Source: Oscillospiraceae bacterium (GTDB lineage Bacteria; Bacillota_A; Clostridia; Oscillospirales; JAAYXM01). Taken from it: a stretch of DNA of 20,930 bases. Of this stretch, positions 7,571-14,077 are shown piece by piece (positions within the stretch are counted from its first letter, which is position 1; each line of letters starts with the position of its first letter). The DNA is taken from the NCBI GenBank assembly GCA_017532355.1, contig JAFXJK010000067.1, forward strand, positions 1 to 20,930, written 5' to 3'. Below the pieces are notes generated by a model. That model was not told the origin of the DNA, searched no databases, and saw only the letters and a list, made by a program, of their open reading frames with translations. The position numbers and the translations under genes were made by a program.

Positions 7571-8281
7571 ATGCAAAGTAACGCAAACAGAGCAGCATAT
7601 TACGAGGGCACACCGCTTCTCGAAGTTTTATTCAGGAACGAAGACAATCTGCACAAGCTTCAGCAGGCAACCGAACCGTTCCGACGCCTTATGGCATACT
7701 ACCAGTGTGCCATAATGGAGATAGAGACAAAATTCAATGTTCTGAACGAGCAATTTTCCCTTCAGCATGACCGCACGCCCATAAACGGAATCAAAAGCCG
7801 TCTGAAAAGCCCGGACAGCATACTAAAGAAACTCGCAACGAAAAATCTCCCCGTAACCTTTTCCTCTATAGAAGAAAACTTAAACGACATCGCCGGAGTA
7901 CGCGTTATATGCTCCTTCACCGATGACGTATATTCTCTTGCAAATGCACTCCTCTCACAGGATGACATAACACTCATTGAGAAAAAGGACTACATCAAAA
8001 ATCCAAAACCTAACGGATATCGCAGTCTCCACCTCATAGTTTCTGTTCCGATTTTTCTGATGCACGAGAAAAAAGAAATGAAAATCGAAATCCAGCTTCG
8101 CACAATCGCTATGGACTCCTGGGCAGCACTCGAACATCAGCTCAAATACAAGAAGGATACACATTTCACCGAGAATATGGCGCATGAGCTTTACCTTTGC
8201 TCGCAACTCAGTGCCGAGCTTGATATGAGGATGGATTCACTCCGCAAAAAGAGTCTGACAGAAGAACCCTCTTTACTATAA
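7571..8281 (+). CDS. Small alarmone synthetase, (p)ppGpp synthetase (GTP pyrophosphokinase family, RelQ/RelP-like)
   Basis: 236 residues, the size of single-domain small alarmone synthetases (about 210-260). It is predicted to transfer pyrophosphate from ATP to GTP or GDP, making the stringent-response signals (p)ppGpp. Visible synthetase motifs: GIKSRLKSPDSILKKL (73-88), DIAGVRVICSFTDDVY (106-121) with the metal-binding Asp106, KNPKPNGYRSLHLIV (143-157) with the G-loop tyrosine, and EIQLRTIAMDSWAALEHQLK (173-192). There is no HD hydrolase domain and no TGS or ACT domain, so it is not a long Rel/SpoT enzyme. GGAGG lies 6 bp before the ATG. The gene is divergent from mraZ and is followed by a strong terminator, so it is monocistronic. 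I do not choose between relQ and relP. Confidence 0.9.
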   Translation: MQSNANRAAYYEGTPLLEVLFRNEDNLHKLQQATEPFRRLMAYYQCAIMEIETKFNVLNEQFSLQHDRTPINGIKSRLKSPDSILKKLATKNLPVTFSSIEENLNDIAGVRVICSFTDDVYSLANALLSQDDITLIEKKDYIKNPKPNGYRSLHLIVSVPIFLMHEKKEMKIEIQLRTIAMDSWAALEHQLKYKKDTHFTENMAHELYLCSQLSAELDMRMDSLRKKSLTEEPSLL

Positions 8282-8287
8282 AAAAAT

Positions 8288-8321
8288 AAAACCACCTGTT
8301 TTAAACGAAACAGGTGGTTTT
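8288..8321. terminator. Bidirectional intrinsic terminator between the alarmone synthetase and ispE
   Basis: A perfect 14-bp stem (8288-8301 with 8308-8321, core ACCACCTGTTT) has a 6-nt loop (TAAACG). On plus it ends in a T-run; on minus it is followed by TTTTATTTTTTT. It therefore serves both the plus-strand synthetase gene and the convergent minus-strand lrp-aminotransferase-ispE operon. Confidence 0.92.
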
Positions 8322-8330
8322 TCATTAAAT

Positions 8331-9224
8331 CTAATCGCAGATTATTACTTTTCTTACTTCTTCAGCAGAAACAGGTGCAGCAAAAAAAGCGTCGGCATAG
8401 CTTTGTGCCAGAATCCCCTTTGCTTTTTCAGCATCATAGCGATTATCAAAAATCCCGAACACAGCACTTCCGCTTCCCGTCATTGCCGCAGTTAAGGCTC
8501 CGTTTTGCAGAAGCTTTTCTTTTATATCTAAAATTTCAGGTACCTCTGACGAAACGGGCAGTTCAAAAACGTTGTACACTGCAGCTGCAATCCCCGAAAC
8601 AGAAGAGTTTTCAATAGCCGAAAGCATAGCCGCAGTATCAGGGTGGCGCAAGATGGGCTCAGAATCAATTTGCTCAAAAACAGCCTTCGTTGACATTCCT
8701 CTCCGCGGTTTGCCGATTACAAAAAAGCAATCAGGAATCGGTGTGAGTGCTTTTAAATCCTCACCCTTCGCACACGCGAGAGCCGTGCCACCCATAAGGC
8801 AAAACGGAATGTCTGCACCGACCGTGACACCAATGTCGCAAAGCTCACGATCCGTGAGGTTAGCCCCGGTAAGACTCGAGAGAAGCCGCAGAACTGCCGC
8901 ACCGTCAGCACTTCCGCCTGCCATACCTGCACTTGAGGGGATGCGTTTTTCCATCGCAATATGAACGCCGTCAGGCTCAATCCCTGTCGCACCCAAAAAA
9001 GCCACAGCAGCTTTGTACGCAATATTTCTCTCATCATTCGGAATATGGCGGACATTGGAAATTGTCGATACTCCTCCGCCGCAGCCAATTCTTACCGAAA
9101 CCGAGTCACAAATCGAGATACTCTGCATAACCATTTCAAGGTCATGATAACCGTCTTCACGTCTTGCGAGCACATCAAGCGTCAGATTAAGTTTTGCATA
9201 AGCTTTTGCAAATCCGTATCGCAT
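8331..9224 (-). CDS. ispE: 4-diphosphocytidyl-2-C-methyl-D-erythritol kinase IspE
   Basis: 297 residues, GHMP-kinase family. IspE phosphorylates CDP-methylerythritol in the non-mevalonate (MEP) isoprenoid pathway, which feeds undecaprenyl phosphate, the lipid carrier of wall synthesis. The start AKAYAKLNLTLDVLARREDG carries the catalytic-region Lys11. IPSSAGMAGGSADGA (95-109) is the glycine-rich ATP loop (family pattern PxxxGLGGGSSDAA), VGADIPFCLMGGTAL (135-149) includes the conserved Asp138, and the C-terminal MTGSGSAVFGIF is the third GHMP motif. AGGAAG lies upstream of the ATG. It is the last gene of the minus-strand run, 23 bp after the aminotransferase, and ends next to the shared terminator. 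Confidence 0.96.
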   Translation of the reverse strand: MRYGFAKAYAKLNLTLDVLARREDGYHDLEMVMQSISICDSVSVRIGCGGGVSTISNVRHIPNDERNIAYKAAVAFLGATGIEPDGVHIAMEKRIPSSAGMAGGSADGAAVLRLLSSLTGANLTDRELCDIGVTVGADIPFCLMGGTALACAKGEDLKALTPIPDCFFVIGKPRRGMSTKAVFEQIDSEPILRHPDTAAMLSAIENSSVSGIAAAVYNVFELPVSSEVPEILDIKEKLLQNGALTAAMTGSGSAVFGIFDNRYDAEKAKGILAQSYADAFFAAPVSAEEVRKVIICD

Positions 9225-9247
9225 ATTTTTTACTTCCTAAACCAGAA

Positions 9248-10411
9248 TTAAAGTGAAGAAATAAACTCCTCTATTCTCTCAAGAGCCTTTGCGATATTCT
9301 TCATAGATGCCGCATAACAGCATCTGACATATCCTTCTCCACTCTCACCGAAAGCATTACCCGGAATAACCGCAACTTTCTTTTCGCGGAGAAGACGCGC
9401 ACAGAACTCCTCAGAGGAAAGCCCTGTTTTCTTGATTGAAGGGAACATATAGAACGCGCCTTCAGGCATCTTGCACGAAAGCCCGATTGCATTGAAGCGG
9501 TCGCACATAAAGCGACGGCGCTGATTATACTCCTCGCGCATTTCCGCAATATCACGGTCTCCGTTGTCAAGCGCTTCCACTGCCGCAAACTGCGCCATTG
9601 TCGGCGCCGACATTATCGCATACTGATGAACGCGAGTCATAACCGCGATAATCTCCTTCGGACCGCAGGCGTACCCGAGACGCCAGCCCGTCATAGCATA
9701 CGACTTTGAGAATCCGTTTACAACAACCGTTCTTTCACGAAGCCCTTCTATCGACGCAGGCGACACATGCCCGCCACTGTACGTAAGCTCAGAATAAATC
9801 TCATCCGAAATTACGAGAAGGTCATGTTTTATTATGATTTTTGCAAGTTCTTCAAGAAGAGATTTGTCAAGTATCGCACCCGTCGGATTATTCGGATACG
9901 GCAGGATAAGCACCTTTGTTTTAGGCGTTATCGCCGCTTCGAGTTTTCCGGGATTCAATTTAAAATCGTCCTCTTCAACCGTCGCAACAGGGACAGCTTT
10001 CGCGCCTGCAAGGCTCGCCATAGGCCCATAGCATACAAACGACGGTTCAGGAACTATTACTTCGTCGCCCGGATTTATAAGAGCACGAAGCGCAAGGTCA
10101 ATCGCCTCGCTACCTCCGACCGTGACGACAATTTCATCCTTATGGGAATAGTCAACTCCAACAGAACGTTTCATATAATCCGAAATTGCACGGCGAAGAT
10201 CTGTCGTACCTGCATTCGGCGTGTAATACGTAAATCCCTTTTCAAGAGAAGCAATTCCTGCATCTCTTATATGCCACGGTGTAACAAAGTCAGGCTCGCC
10301 GATACCGAGGGATATGACATCGCGACTTCCGTCGAGAAGGTCAAAAAACTTGCGTATGCCCGACGGTTTCAGACCACTTGCGCAAGCTGATAGTTTTTTA
10401 CTGTAATCCAT
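9248..10411 (-). CDS. Class I/II pyridoxal-phosphate aminotransferase
   Basis: 387 residues, fold type I aminotransferase, cytoplasmic. Key features: SLGIGEPDF (34-42), GGSEAIDLALRAL (99-111), PYPNNPTGAIL with NNPTG (174-178), SDEIY (202-206) whose Asp203 contacts the PLP ring nitrogen, FSKSYAMTGWRLGY with the Schiff-base Lys236 and phosphate-binding Arg244, and near the C terminus EGYVRCCYA with the substrate-carboxylate Arg. It resembles aspartate/aromatic aminotransferases of the PatA/AspC group, but the substrate cannot be read from the sequence. It follows the Lrp-type regulator by 18 bp, an arrangement suggesting that regulator controls it in response to an amino acid. GGAGGAA lies 6 bp before the ATG. 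A role in diaminopimelate or branched-chain metabolism is possible but not shown. Confidence 0.92.
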   Translation of the reverse strand: MDYSKKLSACASGLKPSGIRKFFDLLDGSRDVISLGIGEPDFVTPWHIRDAGIASLEKGFTYYTPNAGTTDLRRAISDYMKRSVGVDYSHKDEIVVTVGGSEAIDLALRALINPGDEVIVPEPSFVCYGPMASLAGAKAVPVATVEEDDFKLNPGKLEAAITPKTKVLILPYPNNPTGAILDKSLLEELAKIIIKHDLLVISDEIYSELTYSGGHVSPASIEGLRERTVVVNGFSKSYAMTGWRLGYACGPKEIIAVMTRVHQYAIMSAPTMAQFAAVEALDNGDRDIAEMREEYNQRRRFMCDRFNAIGLSCKMPEGAFYMFPSIKKTGLSSEEFCARLLREKKVAVIPGNAFGESGEGYVRCCYAASMKNIAKALERIEEFISSL

Positions 10412-10429
10412 AATAAGTTCCTCCGAAGC

Positions 10430-10912
10430 TTAAAACGCGTATTCGCGTTCCTGATCCTTCTGGGTATTGGTGTACATTATGCCCTTGTCCTTGAACTTTT
10501 TGAGGACGAAATGCGTTGCAGTGCTCGTAACATACTCAAGCGGCGCGAGCTTATCGGAAACAAAGCAAGCCACCTCACGAAGCGATTCTCCGCTGACCGT
10601 GACCGCGATATCAAAGCCGCCTGACATAAGATAAACACTCTCAACCTCTTCGTACTGACTGATGCGTTCTGCTATTCTCTCAAACCCGAGACCGCGCTGA
10701 GGAACAACTTTAATTTCTATAAGAGCCGTAACGGAAGTATCTCCCAGCTTCTCCCAGTCAATAAGTGTCTTGTATCCGGCTATGATGTCATCTTCCTCGC
10801 ACTGCGCTATCTGCGCGGCAACTTCCCTCTCATCCATACCAAGAGACGAGGCAATCTGCTCCGCGCTCATCTTGGCATCGTTTTCGAGCAACTTCAAAAT
10901 TGAAACATCCAT
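10430..10912 (-). CDS. Lrp/AsnC-family transcriptional regulator
   Basis: 160 residues, the normal size of the family. The N-terminal winged helix-turn-helix is about 1-45 (ILKLLENDAKMSAEQIASSL with the following EREVAAQI). The C-terminal RAM/AsnC ligand-binding domain is about 60-140 (ALIEIKVVPQRG, YEEVESVYLMSGGFDIAVTV). Such proteins form octamers and sense amino acids. The frame opens 10 codons further upstream; I chose the ATG at 10912 because AAAGGAG lies 8 bp before it and the protein then starts directly with the HTH. It heads the operon with the aminotransferase and ispE, behind a strong promoter, and is divergent from wecB with TTGCAA palindromes between. Its effector is unknown. Confidence 0.92.
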   Translation of the reverse strand: MDVSILKLLENDAKMSAEQIASSLGMDEREVAAQIAQCEEDDIIAGYKTLIDWEKLGDTSVTALIEIKVVPQRGLGFERIAERISQYEEVESVYLMSGGFDIAVTVSGESLREVACFVSDKLAPLEYVTSTATHFVLKKFKDKGIMYTNTQKDQEREYAF

Positions 10913-10956
10913 ACAAAACACTCCTTTAACTGTATTTAGCAAAATTATTTTACTAC

Positions 10957-10985
10957 ATTATACTAAATTACTCATTTTCTTTCAA
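10957..10985 (-). promoter_or_regulatory. Promoter of the lrp-aminotransferase-ispE operon
   Basis: On the minus strand TTGAAA (10985-10980), a 17-bp spacer and a perfect TATAAT (10962-10957). It lies about 45 bp before the lrp start codon and is a good sigma-A match. Confidence 0.82.
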
Positions 10986-11000
10986 TAGCTTTCTGACATT

Positions 11001-11035
11001 TTGCAACGCTTGCAATAATTATCTTACTCTTGCAA
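11001..11035. promoter_or_regulatory. Three TTGCAA palindromes between divergent lrp and wecB promoters
   Basis: TTGCAA occurs at 11001-11006, 11010-11015 and 11030-11035. The first two form the larger dyad TTGCAACGCTTGCAA; the third is also the -35 element of the wecB promoter. Centres are 9 and 20 bp apart. They sit upstream of both promoters, a plausible place for an autoregulating Lrp-type protein, but binding is inference. Confidence 0.45.
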
Positions 11036-11058
11036 AAAGCATCAAAATGGTATAGAAT
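11030..11058 (+). promoter_or_regulatory. Promoter of wecB
   Basis: TTGCAA (11030-11035), a 17-bp spacer and TAGAAT (11053-11058). Transcription should start near 11065, about 25 nt before the wecB ATG. Confidence 0.7.
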
Positions 11059-11089
11059 ATTCTTATATTATTATAAAAGAGGTAACGAT

Positions 11090-12235
11090 ATGAATAAAAT
11101 CACCGTTATGTCAATTTTCGGAACACGTCCCGAAGCCATTAAAATGGCTCCGCTCGTGCTCGAGCTTAACCGCCGTGAGAACATCAACTCCCTCTGCTGC
11201 GTTACGGCTCAGCACCGCGAGATGCTCGACTCCGTTCTTGAAATTTTTAATATCAAGCCCGATTTTGACCTTGATATCATGACACCAAAGCAGACCCTCT
11301 CCACTATTACCACAAAAATCCTTTCAGGACTTGACGAACTTTTCAACAAAGTCAAGCCTGATGTCGTTTTGGTCCACGGTGACACTTCCACCGCATTTGT
11401 AAGCGCACTCGCCGCTTTTTACCACCAGATTCCCGTCGGCCACGTTGAGGCAGGCCTTCGCTCATTCGACAAGTATTCCCCATACCCTGAGGAAATGAAC
11501 CGAAAGCTCATCGGAAACATCTCAGACCTCAACTTCTGCCCGACCATTAACAACGCGAAAAACCTCGAGCGAGAGGCTCTTTGCGACGGTATTTTCATAA
11601 CAGGAAACACCGTTATAGACGCTCTCAGATACACAGTATCGGACAACTATTCTTTCCATTCGGACGCTATAAACAGCATAGACTTCTCAAGCTACCGTAC
11701 AATCCTTATGACAGCGCACCGTCGCGAAAATTACGGTGAGCCGATGAGAAACATCATGAACGCCGTCCGCGATGTTGTGGAAACGCACCCTGACGTTCAG
11801 GTAATCTACCCCGTTCACATGAGTCCCGTTGTCCGCGAAACCGTTTACGAAATCCTCGGAGATGTCCCGAGAGTTCACCTCATAGACCCCATCGATGTTG
11901 ATGATATGCACAACTTAATGGCAAGAGCTCACTTCATTCTCACCGATTCCGGCGGTCTCCAGGAAGAGGCACCGTCACTTGGAAAGCCCGTTCTCGTCAT
12001 GCGTCGCGAAACCGAACGCCCCGAAGCTGTTGCGGCAGGCACCGTAAAAATAGTAGGCGTTGAGCGTGCAGATATCCGCAACGCGGCGTGTGAGCTTCTC
12101 GAAAGCAAAGAAGCGTACGACAAAATGGCACATGCCGTAAACCCGTACGGTGACGGCAACGCTTCAAAGAGAATCGTTGATGCAATTCTCTGGAAGCTTG
12201 CAGGCATCGGAGAAAAACCTGCAGATTTTGAATAA
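11090..12235 (+). CDS. wecB: UDP-N-acetylglucosamine 2-epimerase (non-hydrolysing)
   Basis: 381 residues, the normal size. It is a cytoplasmic enzyme that interconverts UDP-GlcNAc and UDP-ManNAc; the product feeds teichoic acid-type linkage units and other surface glycans. Signatures: FGTRPEAIKMAPLV (10-23), TAQHREML (39-46), HGDTSTAF (96-103), GHVEAGLRS (117-125), PEEMNRKL (133-140), TAHRRENYG, and the C-terminal TDSGGLQEEAPSLGKPVLVM and RPEAVAAGT that bind the nucleotide sugar. A TTG 20 codons upstream (11030) keeps the frame open, but it coincides with the -35 box, and GAGG 7 bp before the ATG at 11090 marks the real start. It is first in a two-gene transcript with the unknown membrane protein that follows. 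Confidence 0.96.
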   Translation: MNKITVMSIFGTRPEAIKMAPLVLELNRRENINSLCCVTAQHREMLDSVLEIFNIKPDFDLDIMTPKQTLSTITTKILSGLDELFNKVKPDVVLVHGDTSTAFVSALAAFYHQIPVGHVEAGLRSFDKYSPYPEEMNRKLIGNISDLNFCPTINNAKNLEREALCDGIFITGNTVIDALRYTVSDNYSFHSDAINSIDFSSYRTILMTAHRRENYGEPMRNIMNAVRDVVETHPDVQVIYPVHMSPVVRETVYEILGDVPRVHLIDPIDVDDMHNLMARAHFILTDSGGLQEEAPSLGKPVLVMRRETERPEAVAAGTVKIVGVERADIRNAACELLESKEAYDKMAHAVNPYGDGNASKRIVDAILWKLAGIGEKPADFE

Positions 12236-12255
12236 TTCCGAAAGGAGCTGTGTCT

Positions 12256-12996
12256 ATGAAGAACCAAAGAAAAACATATACCACTCTGTTTTTGGCAATA
12301 GCAGGCACAGTTATATTCATCCTCTTTCTGTTATTTATACCCGACATGTCAACAACGCTTATTAACACAGTTCCCGAACGTCCGCCGGAGCTCGGCATTG
12401 TTGACACAAACCAGGCCCTTATAACAAGCGCCGTGGCAATAGACAAAGAAAACGTCAAGAGCATCATCTCCGCGATGGCGCGGCCGAAGGAGTATTTTTC
12501 CGAGACGCAAAGCGTCCTCTCTCACGAATCCGGAAGCGCAACCTACACGAGGAGACGCTGGGTGCGTGAAAACCTCACACGCGTCGATCTCGTTTCGCAG
12601 TCGCAGACGATGCACTATGTATATACCTCTGACAACGTTTACGTATGGCGTTCAGGAAGCCGCACTTACTACACAGCCTCACGAGGTGAATTCGAACCCG
12701 ACGATGCACAGATGATGATGTCGTACGAGGACATACTCATTGCTGACGACACGGACATCGTATCTGCCGGACTTGCAACTTACGACAGCACCCCCTGCAT
12801 ATACGCAGAACTCAGAAGCCCTCTCACAGGATACACGGAACGCTACTGGGTTTCCACAACAACCGGTCTCCTTCTTCACGGAGAAACTCTTAACACACAG
12901 GCATCGGTTGTTTATTCGATAACTGCGACGCAGACGGATATTTCAGAGCAAGCTGCCGATAATTTCAAGCTTCCCGACGGAAGAATCCCGGAATAA
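12256..12996 (+). CDS. Unknown protein with one N-terminal membrane anchor and an extracytoplasmic beta-rich domain
   Basis: 246 residues; I do not recognise a specific family. There is a basic start (MKNQRKTYTT), one membrane segment (about 10-29) and then an outward-facing domain. That domain contains strand-like segments with W, Y and T alternation (RRRWVRENLTRVDLVSQSQT, MHYVYTSDNVYVWRSGSRTY, YWVSTTTGLLLHGETLN). The run of strands with a final PDG resembles the LolA/MucB type of lipoprotein-carrier fold seen in some Firmicutes membrane proteins; this is a weak, by-eye inference. Two cysteines at most, no catalytic motif seen. The ATG at 12256 has AAAGGAG 8 bp before it; a GTG at 12250 is the less likely alternative. 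It follows wecB by 20 bp and ends at a strong terminator, so it is cotranscribed with wecB and may act in the envelope. Confidence 0.75.
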   Translation: MKNQRKTYTTLFLAIAGTVIFILFLLFIPDMSTTLINTVPERPPELGIVDTNQALITSAVAIDKENVKSIISAMARPKEYFSETQSVLSHESGSATYTRRRWVRENLTRVDLVSQSQTMHYVYTSDNVYVWRSGSRTYYTASRGEFEPDDAQMMMSYEDILIADDTDIVSAGLATYDSTPCIYAELRSPLTGYTERYWVSTTTGLLLHGETLNTQASVVYSITATQTDISEQAADNFKLPDGRIPE

Positions 12997-12997
12997 C

Positions 12998-13033
12998 AAA
13001 TGCATCTGCAGAATTTTCTGCAGATGCATTTTT
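12998..13033. terminator. Intrinsic terminator between converging transcripts
   Basis: A perfect 16-bp inverted repeat (12998-13013 with 13016-13031, core GCATCTGCAGAA) with a very tight 2-nt loop ends in five Ts on plus. It closes the wecB transcript. On minus the trailing sequence TTTGTTATT is less T-rich but may also stop the small-gene operon that ends at 13034. Confidence 0.85.
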
Positions 13034-13297
13034 CTATATCCCAAAAATTACGGCAAGCGCTATTATTATCAATTTTTCATCGTCATCAACATCTATAAGC
13101 AAAAGAAGTAGCAGAACAATCGGCAAAATTCCGATCTTCTCAATATCAATCACACGGAGAAGACGTCGAAGATCAAAGCTCTTCTCGCTCTCTTTTTTGG
13201 TAGCCACAGACTCTTCTCTCTTTTCTTCCTCATACTCCACCGGACGGTAAAGCTCTGAAAATGCCCCCGCATCTTCAGAAAAATACTTATTATACAC
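13034..13297 (-). CDS. Small hydrophobic protein of unknown function
   Basis: 87 residues from a GTG start. The frame is open to a TTG at 13342, but that would overlap the preceding gene. The GTG at 13297 has AGGGGGG 5 bp upstream and starts 10 bp after the preceding stop. The N-terminal half is charged (many Glu/Lys, about 20-45), followed by SFDLRRLLRVIDIEKIG and a hydrophobic C terminus of two short segments, ILPIVLLLLLLID and KLIIIALAVIFGI, split by an acidic DVDDDE turn. This looks like a membrane hairpin or membrane-associated tail. Small Clostridia proteins with Leu-rich segments around an acidic turn seem familiar, but I know no function. It is the last gene of a three-gene set. Confidence 0.7.
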   Translation of the reverse strand: MYNKYFSEDAGAFSELYRPVEYEEEKREESVATKKESEKSFDLRRLLRVIDIEKIGILPIVLLLLLLIDVDDDEKLIIIALAVIFGI

Positions 13298-13307
13298 ACA
13301 GACCCCC

Positions 13308-13664
13308 CTATCTGAAAAAACTTTCAAGTGCACTTTTTGCAACGTGAGCGAGTTTCACGATTCGGACTGCGCGATCTATGTGAAAACTGTCCGACTCCTT
13401 TACATAAGGGCGCATGGCCAGAAGGAGCCTTATGCGCCTGTCGTCCGCGTTATATTCATTCAAAAGTCCCATAAGCTTTGATATAAGTTCCGGATCCATA
13501 CCGCCCGTCGTATCCCCAAACGGAAGTTGCGGCAGTGACGGCTCGTTCTTTTCTTTTTCTTCGTCCTTTTCATCTCCGCCAAGCAACTTTACCACATCCA
13601 TGATTCGCCCGATACTCTCAGGAGATGACATTATGTTACCTATTATGTTCTCAAGCTCTGCCAA
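13308..13664 (-). CDS. Small helical protein of unknown function
   Basis: 118 residues from a TTG start supported by AGGTGAGG just upstream; an ATG at codon 12 is an alternative. The N terminus (ELENIIGNIMSSPESIGRIM) is predicted helical. It is followed by an acidic/lysine-rich linker, a Pro-rich stretch (PSLPQLPFG), and a second helical domain with NADDRRIRLLLAMRPYVKES then IDRAVRIVKLAHVAKSAL. The arrangement I-x-LL-x-A-x-RPY followed by a basic amphipathic helix is reminiscent of uncharacterised Clostridia proteins. No signal peptide or membrane segment. It lies 17 bp after the preceding gene and is almost certainly cotranscribed. Function unknown. Confidence 0.72.
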   Translation of the reverse strand: MAELENIIGNIMSSPESIGRIMDVVKLLGGDEKDEEKEKNEPSLPQLPFGDTTGGMDPELISKLMGLLNEYNADDRRIRLLLAMRPYVKESDSFHIDRAVRIVKLAHVAKSALESFFR

Positions 13665-13681
13665 GAATCCTCACCTGCCGT

Positions 13682-13963
13682 CTATTTTTTCAAATCTTCT
13701 CCAAAAGCACGGAGCATCTCGAGTCCTTCAGGGGTTTGAGCAATAGAAGAAATCACGCCCTCAACGCCGCTCATATCGCCTTTTTTTGCCGCTTCTGCCG
13801 CGTGACGGATTCCCTCTCCGCCGTCCGAAAGGAGAGTTTCGAGCACCTTTTTGCCATTCTCTCCGGAAAGAAGCCGTGCTATATTCTCAAGCATCCGTTT
13901 TTTCTTTTTTCCATCAAAAGCTTCAGTAATATTCTTCGCAAGTGAGGAAAGGTCGTTATCCAT
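13682..13963 (-). CDS. Small Lys/Glu-rich helical protein of unknown function
   Basis: 93 residues, no membrane segment. It begins MDNDLSSLAKNITEAF, then a basic KKKK run (19-22), IARLLSGENGKKVLETLL, and a C-terminal SGVEGVISSIAQTPEGLEML. The C-terminal part resembles the N terminus of the next gene product (I-x-x-I-x-x-x-PE-x-hydrophobic), which hints at common ancestry or a shared small helical module; this is by-eye only. GGAGGT lies 7 bp before the ATG. It is the first of the three small genes, 87 bp downstream of the hslO stop, and I see no strong promoter of its own, so it may be read by leakage through the hslO terminator or from a weak or specialised promoter. Confidence 0.74.
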   Translation of the reverse strand: MDNDLSSLAKNITEAFDGKKKKRMLENIARLLSGENGKKVLETLLSDGGEGIRHAAEAAKKGDMSGVEGVISSIAQTPEGLEMLRAFGEDLKK

Positions 13964-14027
13964 AAAGCATACCTCCGTCTATATTCTTTCTGAAATATTC
14001 TATTCGGAAGAATTGGCGGATGTGCGT

Positions 14028-14077
14028 ATAAAGAACAAAAAAACGGACAGTTAACTGTCCGTTTTTTTGTTCTTTAT
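14028..14077 (-). terminator. hslO terminator formed by a perfect 50-bp palindrome that contains the hslO stop codon
   Basis: Two 25-bp arms (14028-14052 and 14053-14077) are perfectly complementary with no loop; the centre is GTTAAC. On minus the core CGGACAGTTAACTGTCCG is followed by seven Ts, the layout of an intrinsic terminator. The hslO TAA (14053-14051) lies at the centre, so the last codons of hslO are read from the left arm. Confidence 0.85.

Noticed and set aside
9767..10390. A 207-codon open frame on the plus strand opposite the aminotransferase.
   Set aside because: Its composition (Arg, Lys, Tyr, Phe rich) is that of an antisense shadow, and the aminotransferase on the other strand is unmistakable.
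11030..11089. Longer wecB start at the TTG at 11030.
   Set aside because: The TTG is the -35 element of the wecB promoter, so it would not be in the transcript; the ATG at 11090 has a proper ribosome binding site and gives the family start.
13851..14054. Plus-strand frame ending in the same peptide IKNKKTDS as HslO.
   Set aside because: The match is produced by the 50-bp palindrome being read from both strands; the frame has no ribosome binding site and lies antisense to a small gene.
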